From the NCBI RefSeq assembly GCF_000309385.1, contig NZ_JH976537.1, forward strand, positions 5,911,388-5,975,387: 64,000 nucleotides of DNA, in the 5' to 3' direction. The notes below the pieces were generated by a model. It was not told the DNA's origin, ran no database searches, and was given only the letters and a program-made list of their open reading frames with translations. Positions 36,550-45,262 of the stretch are shown here, in pieces. The translations under genes and the position numbers were made by a program. The first letter of the stretch is position 1, and every line of letters starts with the position of its first letter. This DNA is from Nodosilinea nodulosa PCC 7104 (GTDB lineage: Bacteria > Cyanobacteriota > Cyanobacteriia > Phormidesmidales > Phormidesmidaceae).

Positions 36550-36963
36550 ATGGAACAGGAACTCACCATTCAGCAGGTCGCCGCCGCCACCGGGCTCAGC
36601 GTGCACACCCTGCGCTACTACGAGCGCTGCCGTCTGATTGCAGCGATCGGGCGCTCCACCAGCGGCCATCGGCGCTACTCAGCCGACGACCTGCGCTGGA
36701 TTGAGTTTTTAAACAAGCTGCGGCTGACGGGTATGCCCATTCGTCAAATGCAGCAGTATGCGGAGCTGGTGAGGTCTCAGCCCAACTCCGGGTTCCACAG
36801 CCGACGGCAGATTTTAGCCGACCACCGCGAAGCCGTGCTGGCCCAAATTCAGCAGCTTCAGGACAATCTGGTCGTCATTGACTGGAAGATTCAGCACTAC
36901 TGCGAGCTAGAGGCAAATTTCAATGACTCCCTCAAACCTTCTCCACAAACCCAATCCGCCTGA
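36550..36963 (+). CDS. MerR-family transcriptional regulator
   Basis: A 137-residue MerR-type activator with the N-terminal winged helix ([20 protein letters not shown], then [14 protein letters not shown]) and a dimerisation coiled coil. It has no Cys cluster, so it is not a metal or redox sensor of the classical type; it resembles the aldehyde-responsive AdhR-like branch. It overlaps the carboxymuconolactone-decarboxylase-like gene by 41 bases. Confidence 0.9.
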   Translation: MEQELTIQQVAAATGLSVHTLRYYERCRLIAAIGRSTSGHRRYSADDLRWIEFLNKLRLTGMPIRQMQQYAELVRSQPNSGFHSRRQILADHREAVLAQIQQLQDNLVVIDWKIQHYCELEANFNDSLKPSPQTQSA

Positions 36964-37339
36964 GGCGCAAACCGATCGCTTTCAGCAGGGCTGGCAGCAG
37001 CTCAAAGCCATTGACGGGGCCGCTGGCGAACAGGTGATCGCCAGCCTGCAAGACATTGCCCCCGACCTGGCCCGCTACGTGATTGAGTTTCCCTTTGGGG
37101 ACATCTACAGCCGCCCGGGGCTGGACTTAAAATCGCGAGAAATTGCCACAATCGCCGCCCTTACCGCCCTCGGCAACGCCAAACCCCAGCTCAAAGTCCA
37201 CATTCAGGCGGCGCTCAATGTGGGCTGTAGCCGGGAAGAAATTGTCGAAGTCGTGATCCAGATGGCGGTGTATGCCGGGTTTCCGGCGGCCCTAAACGGC
37301 ATGGGCGCTGTCAAGGAAGTTTTTGCCGAACAGTCTTAG
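36923..37339 (+). CDS. carboxymuconolactone decarboxylase-family (AhpD-like) protein
   Basis: A 138-residue CMD-domain protein with [18 protein letters not shown] and [20 protein letters not shown]. The CxxC redox pair of AhpD is not present, since only one Cys is seen in the usual region, so a decarboxylase-like or unknown reaction is more likely than peroxidase reduction. It is translated from within the end of merR and shares its promoter. Confidence 0.85.
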   Translation: MTPSNLLHKPNPPEAQTDRFQQGWQQLKAIDGAAGEQVIASLQDIAPDLARYVIEFPFGDIYSRPGLDLKSREIATIAALTALGNAKPQLKVHIQAALNVGCSREEIVEVVIQMAVYAGFPAALNGMGAVKEVFAEQS

Positions 37340-37687
37340 GGAGGGGTGAAAAGTGATCTGCTGTAGCTTTAGCCACCTGCTAATCCCCCCTGCCCCCCTT
37401 AAAAAGGGGGGTAAAAGTCCCCCTTTTTATAGACGCTTGCGGCTTTCCTCAGGGTAGGGGGATTTAAGGGGATCTCCACTTTTGCTGCAAAAAATAGGAC
37501 TTTTCAAACACCTCTAAGGGGCCGCTAGCTTGGCCCCGGTCAGCTAAATCCCCCCCTTGCGCGGGGTGAAGGGCAGGCAGAGTTTGGGCGATTTTGAACA
37601 ATCAGGCCACCTTTAGCCTGGAAAAAGCCGACCTACTTTCACCCACACAGATCAGAATCAGCATCAACACAATCTAGGAGTTAATTC
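37340..37687. repeat. intergenic repeat with nested G/C-run hairpins
   Basis: This gap before the aldo/keto reductase holds several inverted pairs: CCCCCCTT/AAGGGGGG near 37391-37405, GTAAAAGTCCCCC, AATCCCCC paired with GGGGGATTT, and GGTGAAAAGT near 37345 against ACTTTTCAAACACCTCT at 37498-37514. It looks like a decayed MITE-type element; the borders are not clear. I see no gene. Confidence 0.55.
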
Positions 37688-38658
<971 letters not shown>

Positions 38659-38662
<4 letters not shown>

Positions 38663-38717
38663 GGGCTGTCATCAATTAGTTGCTGATGGGCCAACAATCA
38701 ACGGTTACAGCCCCTAG
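38659..38717 (+). terminator. possible terminator after the aldo/keto reductase
   Basis: CTAGGGGCTGT (38659-38669) and ACAGCCCCTAG (38707-38717) form an 11-bp perfect stem with a 37-base loop, followed by CCTGTTTTT. The stop codon of the gene is part of the left arm. Confidence 0.65.
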
Positions 38718-38926
38718 CCTGTTTTTGGGGTCGGGCGTGACAAGGCTGGTGGAATCAGGATCTTAGCCAGAATTGATGACCCGCCCTAGGGCCAATCGCT
38801 GGCCCGGGGATCTAGAACCAATCGCTATAGGCTCGTCATCGGGTTGTCACATGGCTTCTGTAAAGTCTTGCCAGACAACCCGGCGGGCTTTTATTGCACC
38901 GCCGGATAGTGCCTGCGGAGGGACCC

Positions 38927-39502
38927 ATGAAGCGAGACAAACTCGGGCTAGACCGGATTATATTCTTTAGCGATGCCGTATTTGCGATCGCCATCACGCT
39001 GCTCTCCATCAATCTCCAACTGCCCCGCTATGCCGCCCAGGACGGCATCTCCGACGATCTGCTGCACATGCTGCCGGAGTACCAGAGCTACGCGATTAGC
39101 TTCGTTGTAATCGGCCTCTACTGGGTCAGCCACCACTACTACTTTCGCTTTATTCGGCGCTACGACTACACCTTTGTCGCCATCAACTTTGGGCTGCTGA
39201 TGTGCATTGCGTCGCTGCCCTTTGCCACCTCAGTCCTCAACAGCTACGGCGATCACCGCAGCGCCGTGGCGTTCTATGCCCTCTGCATGGCCGCCACCGG
39301 ACTGATGAAAACCCTACTGTGGCACTATGCCGCCCACAATTCCCGCCTCATTTCCAGCCGTCTCTCCGCCCAGCGAGTGCGGCGACTGACGCGCCAGGCG
39401 GCTATTCCACCCCTGGTTTTTCTGGCCTCGATCGCCATCACCCTGTTCAACCCAATGCTGGCAAAGCTGAGCTGGGCCAGCATCGCCCTGATCTTTGCCT
39501 AG
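38927..39502 (+). CDS. TMEM175-family potassium channel protein
   Basis: A 191-residue membrane protein that starts at ATG 38927 after GGAGGGA. The family signature FFSDAVFAIAITLLSINL lies in the first helix, whose Ile residues line the pore of TMEM175 channels; five further helices follow. Bacterial members work as tetramers and pass K+ with low selectivity. Confidence 0.88.
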   Translation: MKRDKLGLDRIIFFSDAVFAIAITLLSINLQLPRYAAQDGISDDLLHMLPEYQSYAISFVVIGLYWVSHHYYFRFIRRYDYTFVAINFGLLMCIASLPFATSVLNSYGDHRSAVAFYALCMAATGLMKTLLWHYAAHNSRLISSRLSAQRVRRLTRQAAIPPLVFLASIAITLFNPMLAKLSWASIALIFA

Positions 39503-39536
39503 CCGCTGCCCGCAGAAATCAATAGCGCTGCCCTCA

Positions 39537-39797
39537 GCTCAAAACGCTCAAACGCTCAAACGCCTCCGGATGTCCCAACCTATGTAACCTGAGTTCGGGA
39601 TCAGAAAAGACCTTGGCAAAGCAGGCCCACTGTCCCCTCCTTGGGAGGGGTAGGGGTGGGTTGTCTATGCCAGCATGGCAACTCACCCTATCTAGAAGCT
39701 TGTATTTTGCCGTAGGTTTAACCCACCCCGCCCTTCGGGCACCCCGCCAAGGAGGGGACAGCGTTATCCCGAACTGAGGTTATGTAGCTGTCGCTAT
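39537..39797. repeat. dispersed repeat copy interrupted by a MITE
   Basis: CGCTCAAACGCTCAAACG...GGATGTCCCAAC (to about 39585) and AGCTGTCGCTATC (39786 on) together match the repeat at 41556-41629 read in reverse. The MITE at 39586-39781 lies between the two parts. Confidence 0.65.
39586..39781. mobile_element. 196-bp MITE with 4-bp target duplication
   Basis: The ends are AACCTGAGTTCGGGAT and, read inward from the right, AACCTCAGTTCGGGAT: 16 bp with one mismatch. ATGT flanks both ends (39582-39585 and 39782-39785). The interior is largely a second inverted repeat (CCCCTCCTTGG...GGGGTGGGTT), so the RNA would fold into a long hairpin. It carries no gene. Confidence 0.88.
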
Positions 39798-39925
39798 CAA
39801 TCAACGATTCCCTAGTCCCTAGTACTTGAAGGCTGAAATATGCCGACTATTCCAGCTCGCTTGGCTCCCCAGCCCCCCTGCTCCTTCGCGATTGACAACA
39901 GTCGTCACACTTGTGCCGCAGTCTA

Positions 39926-40621
39926 CTAGGGAATCGTCTCGTTTGAGTCGGAGCTGTTAAATTTGGACCGAGAAGCAGACTGCGCCTCGGTCCTGCTTAC
40001 CAGCCGCTGCCGCCGTCGCAGCGCCCGCTTGTGGGCCTGTTTAGACTGCCACAGGTGCAGCGCCGAAGGGGCCACCGACACCACCACAATGGCCACCACG
40101 ATGGGCAGCAAATAGCGATCGACATTGGGAATCGCGTTGCCCAAAAAAAAGCCCAGCAGCGTCAGAACAACGGTCCACAGCAGCCCGCCCGCCAGGTTGT
40201 AGCCCAAAAACGTGGGGTAGTGCATGGCCCCCATGCCGGCCGTAATGGGCGTAAACGTGCGCACCACCGGCACAAACCGGGCCAGCACCAGCGCCTTGCC
40301 GCCGTGGCGCTCAAAAAAGCGCTGGGCCTTCCTGAGATTGTCCTTGTGGAACAGCCAGGAGTCCTGGCGCTGAAACAGTCGCGGGCCAAGGTGGCGCCCG
40401 GTGGCGTAGCCCACATTGTCGCCCAGCACCGCCGCCACCGCCGCCCCTGCAATCAGCAGCCAGGGGTTGAGCAGCCCCTGGGAGGCCAAAAAACCAGCGG
40501 TAAACAGCAGGCTGTCGCCGGGCAAAAAGAACCCAATCAACAGCCCAGATTCAGCAAACACCATAGCCCACACCCCCAAATAACCGATCGATTGAATCAG
40601 CGTGGGCAGGTCGATGTGCAT
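39926..40621 (-). CDS. DedA-family membrane protein
   Basis: A 231-residue DedA/SNARE-associated (VTT) protein; the family is involved in lipid flipping and membrane potential. I start it at ATG 40621 (MHIDLPTLIQSIGYLGVWAM). Family motifs are ESGLLIGFFLPGDSLLFTAG, GDNVGYATGRHLG and the FxxRFxPxxR-type motif ARFVPVVRTFTPITAGMGAM. The C-terminus is basic and probably cytoplasmic. Confidence 0.92.
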   Translation of the reverse strand: MHIDLPTLIQSIGYLGVWAMVFAESGLLIGFFLPGDSLLFTAGFLASQGLLNPWLLIAGAAVAAVLGDNVGYATGRHLGPRLFQRQDSWLFHKDNLRKAQRFFERHGGKALVLARFVPVVRTFTPITAGMGAMHYPTFLGYNLAGGLLWTVVLTLLGFFLGNAIPNVDRYLLPIVVAIVVVSVAPSALHLWQSKQAHKRALRRRQRLVSRTEAQSASRSKFNSSDSNETIP

Positions 40622-40840
40622 AGTCGGTATCCAAACAGTAAAAAGAAGAGGGGGCCTGCACTGGGCAAGCGCTCTCAACTTAGACCATCCGTGTGTCAAA
40701 GGGATGGCAAATTTGTGCTGGTTTAACGTAGCTTTAGCCTGGGCTGGCCAAGCCAGTTAGCAGCTTTACCGAGGGGGTAACTGGGGTATCCAGACCCCTC
40801 AATTTGCGGCATGATGCGCTCAAAAGCGCAGGTGACCCCT

Positions 40841-41428
40841 ATGACCATGGCCAGCGATCTGTGGATACCCGACATTTCCATTTTTGAGAAGATATTGCGC
40901 CCCATGGTGGTCTACGGCTTTTTGCTGGTGGCCCTGCGCCTGGGGGGCAAGCGCGAGCTGGGGCAGCTCACCGGCTTTGACCTGGTGGTGCTGCTGATGC
41001 TCTCCAACGCCGTGCAAAATGCCATTATTGGCAGCGACAATTCCTTGACGGGGGGGCTGATCGGGGCCGTAACGCTGCTGCTGACCAACTACCTGATGGT
41101 GCGGCTGGCCTACCGCTATCCCCGCATCGAGCACATGGTAGAAGGTCGGCCCACGCTGCTGCTCTTAGACGGGCAAATCATCCCCGAAAACCTGGCCAAA
41201 GAGCTGATTAGCGAACGGGAGTTTCGCACGGTGCTACGGCGGCAGGGATTTGAGGATCTGGCCGAAATCAAAGCGGCCATTCTAGAGACCACCGGCAGCC
41301 TTACCGTTGAGCGAGCCGTCGATCTGCCCACCCCGGTGGAAGCCGAAATTCTCCAGCGGCTGGAGAGACTGGAGCGGCAGCTCCAGCAGTTGTCGGCCCC
41401 CTCCCCGCCGGAGGAGCCGTCTTCCTAG
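40841..41428 (+). CDS. DUF421 membrane protein (YetF-like)
   Basis: A protein of about 195 residues with three N-terminal membrane helices (VVYGFLLVALRLGGKRELGQ follows the first) and a soluble DUF421 domain (PTLLLLDGQIIPENLAKELI, EFRTVLRRQGFEDLAEIKAA). The C-terminal coiled coil is Leu/Gln-rich. ATG 40841 is chosen; ATGs at 40811/40814 are alternatives. Bacillus YetF-type proteins influence spore or envelope properties; here function is unknown. Confidence 0.85.
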   Translation: MTMASDLWIPDISIFEKILRPMVVYGFLLVALRLGGKRELGQLTGFDLVVLLMLSNAVQNAIIGSDNSLTGGLIGAVTLLLTNYLMVRLAYRYPRIEHMVEGRPTLLLLDGQIIPENLAKELISEREFRTVLRRQGFEDLAEIKAAILETTGSLTVERAVDLPTPVEAEILQRLERLERQLQQLSAPSPPEEPSS

Positions 41429-41555
41429 GAGTCTCACACCAAATCCGGGCCGCATACCCCCGGTTCCCCAGGGCCAGCCTTTAGGGGCGGTGGCGCTGCT
41501 ATGCTCGCAGCATAGAACATTCGCCCTGAGCAGTCGGGCGTAACCCAACAGAATG

Positions 41556-41629
41556 TATAGCCACAGTCACTTAGGTTGTTAGGACATCCAAAAACGTTCG
41601 AGCGTTTGAGCGAAATGTCTTAACCAGAC
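41556..41629. repeat. dispersed repeat, short copy downstream of the two-component system
   Basis: TATAGCCACAGTC, AGGACATCCA, GTTCGAGCGTTTGAGC and TGTCTTAACCAGAC occur in this order. The same blocks in reverse orientation lie at 43762-43866, on the other side of the two-component genes. Confidence 0.75.
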
Positions 41630-41649
41630 CGGCTACATCCATAGCATCC

Positions 41650-41772
41650 CTAGCGGTTCTTTCGATTGCCGTCGAGGGAAGCATGGGGAAACAGCCGGGT
41701 CAAAATGCCAACGCTGAGCAGCAGCAGCAGGACAATGGGCAATAGCCCGGCAAAAATTGGCAGCATCATCAT
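41650..41772 (-). CDS. 40-residue single-helix membrane protein
   Basis: The frame from ATG 41772 gives MMMLPIFAGLLPIVLLLLLS, then GILTRLFPHASLDGNRKNR and a stop. One membrane helix is followed by a basic tail. It is similar to the protein at 21721-21846 (Leu-rich helix, GIL-x-x-LFP), and both genes have an identical 11-mer in a direct repeat upstream. It follows the histidine kinase gene on the same strand. Function unknown. Confidence 0.6.
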   Translation of the reverse strand: MMMLPIFAGLLPIVLLLLLSVGILTRLFPHASLDGNRKNR

Positions 41773-41825
41773 AGCGCAGCTCTCCACGAGTAGATGATTT
41801 TCACTCTAAGAACTGGGGATGGCAA

Positions 41826-41847
41826 AACTATGTCCAGGCTGTGTCAA
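41826..41847 (-). promoter_or_regulatory. 11-bp direct repeat upstream of the second small membrane-protein gene
   Basis: On the minus strand TTGACACAGCC (41837-41847) is followed directly by TGGACATAGTT (41826-41836), 54 bp before ATG 41772. Position and first unit are the same as before the paralogue at 21846. The site lies in the gap after the histidine kinase gene. Confidence 0.5.
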
Positions 41848-41852
41848 ATCGA

Positions 41853-42941
41853 CTAGGCTTTGGGCAGCCAAAACCTGAAGGTGCTGCCCTGGCCCAGGGT
41901 GCTCTCGGCCACGATGTTGCCCCCCTGGAGTTCTACCAGGCGCTTGGCGATCGCCAGCCCAATGCCCGTTCCGGTGTGGGCCTGGGCCACGGCCTGGGAG
42001 GAGCGCCAAAACCGCTCAAACACGTGGGGCAGTTCGGCGGGGGCGAGCCCAACCCCCGTATCGGTCACCGCAATCCACACCTGAGCCCCGGCCTCCCAGG
42101 CGCTGAGGGTAATGTGCCCGTGGTGGGTGTGTTTGATCGCGTTGCCCAGCAGGTTGACCAAAATTTGCTCCAGGCGATCGGGGTCGGCCAAAACCTTGGC
42201 GATCTCCTCGTCGCAGCGCCAGCCCAAGTGCGGCCCATCCTCCACCACCTGGGTCTCAAACCGCAGCAGCAGCTTTTCAAACAGGGGCGGCAGGGCAATG
42301 GGTTGGAGCGTCAGCGGCAGCTGCCCCGCCTCAGCCCGCGAGAGCTCTTGCAAATCGTTGACCAGGCGCTCTAGCCGCCGGGTTTCGCGCACCAGCAGGT
42401 GGGCCGTTTCGGAGGTGATGGCCTGGCGCTGTTCGGCAACTTCCTCTAGATACCCCCGCACAATGGTTAGCGGCGTTCTAAGCTCGTGGGTCAGGTCGCC
42501 AATCAGCTCCCGCCGCTGCTGCTCCACATCCTGCAGGCTCAGGGCCATGCGGTTGAAGCTGGCGCTCAGCCGCGCCAGTTCGGGAATATCGCTGGTGGGT
42601 ACGCGCTCCGATAGCTGTCCGGCGGCAAACAGCCGGGCCGTGCGCTCCATCTGGGCCAGGGGGTGGGTAATCCGGTGCGCCACCCAGTAGCTCAGCCCGG
42701 CGGCGGTCAGCCCACCAATGATCAGCGACCAGGTGGTGCTGCCGTTCCAGGCGGTTTCAAAGCCATCCACCAGCTCCTCACGAATTTCATCGATGGCTCG
42801 CCCCATGTGGGCCATTTCATCGAGATGCCCCGTAAACAGGTGATGGGAGGTAGCCCGACTGATCACGATGAAGCTGGACAGCCCCACCAGCATGACCACC
42901 AGGTGGGAGAAAAATAATCGCCCCTGCAACCCTACTCGCAT
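41853..42941 (-). CDS. sensor histidine kinase
   Basis: A 362-residue membrane histidine kinase with two membrane helices (about residues 8-28 and 72-90) around a short periplasmic loop, a HAMP linker, the phosphoacceptor H152 in GDLTHELRTPL, and a complete ATPase domain: N box in ILVNLLGNAIKHT, G1 DTGVGL, F box FERFWR and G2 GTGIGLAIAKRLVE. It overlaps the response regulator gene by ten bases and is its cognate kinase. Confidence 0.94.
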   Translation of the reverse strand: MRVGLQGRLFFSHLVVMLVGLSSFIVISRATSHHLFTGHLDEMAHMGRAIDEIREELVDGFETAWNGSTTWSLIIGGLTAAGLSYWVAHRITHPLAQMERTARLFAAGQLSERVPTSDIPELARLSASFNRMALSLQDVEQQRRELIGDLTHELRTPLTIVRGYLEEVAEQRQAITSETAHLLVRETRRLERLVNDLQELSRAEAGQLPLTLQPIALPPLFEKLLLRFETQVVEDGPHLGWRCDEEIAKVLADPDRLEQILVNLLGNAIKHTHHGHITLSAWEAGAQVWIAVTDTGVGLAPAELPHVFERFWRSSQAVAQAHTGTGIGLAIAKRLVELQGGNIVAESTLGQGSTFRFWLPKA

Positions 42942-43648
42942 GACTCCCCATCCTCGAACTTGTAGCCAATGCCCACGACGGTCTGCACAAACTTGGGATG
43001 GGCGGGGTCTGGTTCAATTTTTTTGCGCAGGCGGGCTACGTGGGTATCCACAACCCGCTCTTCGCCAAAGAAATCGTCGCCCCAGAGTTTTTCGACCAGG
43101 TAGGCGCGGCTCCAGGCCCGCCCAGGGTGGCTGAGAAAGGTGGCCAAAAGGTCAAATTCTATGGTGGTGAGGTCCAGGGGCTGGGATTCTCCATCCACCT
43201 GCTGGGTGGCCAGATGACGATCGATATCGATGGTGAAATGGGGGGTGCGGTAAATCTGGCTCTGGGCCTCCTGGCGCAGGCTGCGCCGCAGCAAAGCCCG
43301 CACCCGCGCGATTAGCTCTATGGGGCTAAAGGGCTTGACCAGGTAGTCGTCGGCTCCGGTGGAGAGGCCGATCACCCGGTCAAACTCTTCGCCCTTGGCG
43401 GTGAGCATCAAAATGTAGGGGTCGTGGGCTCCGGCCTGCTTGCGAATGCGGGTACAGACCTCTAGCCCATCGAGACCGGGAAGCATCCAGTCGAGAACGA
43501 CCAGGTTGGGTTGATGGGCCTGACACTGGCGCAACGCATCCTGGCCGTCCCGACTGTGAAGGCAGCTGAAGCCTTCTTTTTCTAAGAGCTGCTGAATAAA
43601 GCGGGCAATCTCTGCCTCGTCTTCGACAATGAGAATGGTTTGAGCCAT
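42932..43648 (-). CDS. OmpR/PhoB-family response regulator
   Basis: A 238-residue two-domain regulator. The receiver has the acidic pocket VEDEAE, phospho-acceptor D53 in VVLDWMLPG and the Lys in VKPFSPIEL. The C-terminal winged helix (LTTIEFDLLATFLSHPGRAW, VDTHVARLRKKIEPD) binds tandem direct repeats. It is the first gene of the operon with the kinase. The two 11-bp repeat sites near 21.9 and 41.8 kb have the spacing this family uses. Confidence 0.95.
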   Translation of the reverse strand: MAQTILIVEDEAEIARFIQQLLEKEGFSCLHSRDGQDALRQCQAHQPNLVVLDWMLPGLDGLEVCTRIRKQAGAHDPYILMLTAKGEEFDRVIGLSTGADDYLVKPFSPIELIARVRALLRRSLRQEAQSQIYRTPHFTIDIDRHLATQQVDGESQPLDLTTIEFDLLATFLSHPGRAWSRAYLVEKLWGDDFFGEERVVDTHVARLRKKIEPDPAHPKFVQTVVGIGYKFEDGESCE

Positions 43649-43761
43649 GACCTAACTGGAGATAGGTGTCAATTGCTGCTGATGGGAATACCCTAGCACT
43701 GCCAGGCTCAGGGCACCCTCCCAACTAAATTGGCACCGCGCTCCGATGATATGGCTGTAAC

Positions 43762-43866
43762 CAGTCTGGTTAAGACGTCTGGTTGAGACATGGCTCCTAT
43801 GAATGTTCAAACGTTTGAACGTCCATAGGGTTTCTGGATGTCCTGACCGACGCGACTGTGGCTATA
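43762..43866. repeat. dispersed repeat, long copy upstream of the two-component system
   Basis: An inverted copy of the repeat at 41556-41629, with an extra 30 bp. It includes the 16-bp perfect palindrome GTTCAAACGTTTGAAC (43804-43819) and two GTCTGGTT...GAC units near its left end. Confidence 0.75.
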
Positions 43867-44011
43867 GCGCCAACGCTGGACGCTGCCCCGCATGGCTCTG
43901 TTCCGTATCGGATTTTGTAACTGCCGCCGTGGCCCAACCGGCGCTGGCTATTTTAGAGAAACGCCCCAATTTCTCCCTGTTTCCAGGGATTTACAACAAG
44001 GAGTTTGTCTA

Positions 44012-45115
44012 GTGTCCCTTCGCACCGTTGGTATCTGCGCCAGTTTGATGATGTTGGCCAGTCAGGGCGCGGTTCTCGCCGCCCAGCCCTCTGCCCCGAT
44101 GCCGCTGGCTGCGAGCGATCGCGCCGCCCAAATTACGTCCCCCGCCCCAGGGTCTTTTTCCCGCACGGTGCCCCTTCGCGTTCAGCGCGACTTGGCCAGC
44201 CGCCTAAACGTCGCGCCCAACAGCCTGCAAATTATTGAAGTCACCCCGCAGACCTGGCCCGATCAGTGCCTGGGGTTGGGGCGACCCAACCAGCGCTGCA
44301 TGGGCGGCGAAGTGCAGGGCTGGCAGGTGCAGGTGGCCAGCGCCCAGCAGATGTGGACCTATCGCAGCGATCGCTTCGCTCGCCACCTGAAGCTGGAGCC
44401 GCTGGCCGCCGCCCCCGACTTTGGCACGGGCGACTTTTCGATCGAAACCAGCCAGCGGCTGCTGCAAACCGTCGCCCAGCAGGTGAACCGGCCCGTCGAT
44501 AGCCTGGAGGTATTGGCGGTTCAGCCCGCCACCTGGAACGGCTGCCTGGGTATTTACGAACCCGACCGGGCCTGCACCGCGATCGCGATCGCGGGATTTA
44601 GAGCGCTGATTACCGACGGCCAGACCGTCTGGGTTTACCACCTCAACGAAACGGCCGAGCAAGTTGCCCAAAACGAAACCGCCAGCGGCGCGGGCGATGC
44701 GCTCATGGTGTCTTTTGCGCCGGTAGACACTGCTCCAGACTCCATCGACAGCCAGATTGTGTTTCAAAGCCAGCTCAGCGGCGATCTGGCCGGTTCGGTG
44801 CACAAAACCATCCTCACCACCGACGGCCAGCTCTACCGGGAACACACCAGCTACCTCAATGGCGGCCGCGTCGTTCGCGAAGACCTAAAAACCCTCACCC
44901 CGGCGGAGGTACAGGCCTTTCGCCAGCAGCTAGAGCAGCATCGCTTTGCCAATTTTAACCGCCTGCGCTATCTCACCTCAGCGGCCTTGGCCGACTATCC
45001 CACCACGCGCCTGCAAACGGCCTATGCCGCCGTCGACTACATTGACCTGGAAGCGGAAAATCTGCCCCCCGACTTGCAGGCTGTCATCGCCGCCTGGGAC
45101 GAATTGGCCCAATAG
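44012..45115 (+). CDS. secreted protein with two related domains
   Basis: GTG 44012 follows AAGGAG by eight bases and opens a signal peptide (RTVGICASLMMLASQGAVLA). The mature 340 residues contain two similar units: LASRLNVAPNSLQIIEVTPQTW...CLG...C and LLQTVAQQVNRPVDSLEVLA...W..CLG...C, each ending in a strand pair with an aromatic patch (MWTYRSD, VWVYHLN). The paired Cys in each unit could form a disulfide. A C-terminal part (REDLKTLTPAEVQAFRQQLE) is different. Function unknown. Confidence 0.72.
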   Translation: MSLRTVGICASLMMLASQGAVLAAQPSAPMPLAASDRAAQITSPAPGSFSRTVPLRVQRDLASRLNVAPNSLQIIEVTPQTWPDQCLGLGRPNQRCMGGEVQGWQVQVASAQQMWTYRSDRFARHLKLEPLAAAPDFGTGDFSIETSQRLLQTVAQQVNRPVDSLEVLAVQPATWNGCLGIYEPDRACTAIAIAGFRALITDGQTVWVYHLNETAEQVAQNETASGAGDALMVSFAPVDTAPDSIDSQIVFQSQLSGDLAGSVHKTILTTDGQLYREHTSYLNGGRVVREDLKTLTPAEVQAFRQQLEQHRFANFNRLRYLTSAALADYPTTRLQTAYAAVDYIDLEAENLPPDLQAVIAAWDELAQ

Positions 45116-45262
45116 TCAGCGGCGATCGGGTTTGAACGGCAGTAGGCAGGGCAGATGTGCCCTGTTTCAGTTTCGGCATCGAGAATCGATCGCCCATCTG
45201 AATTGATTTCGCGCCTAAACTGAAGACTGCCCCCGCCGTTCTCCCGCTAACGCATCGCCTCT

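Noticed and set aside
41556..43866. Composite transposon around the two-component system
   Set aside because: The inverted repeats carry no transposase and a third copy occurs at 39.5 kb, so a dispersed repeat family explains them better.
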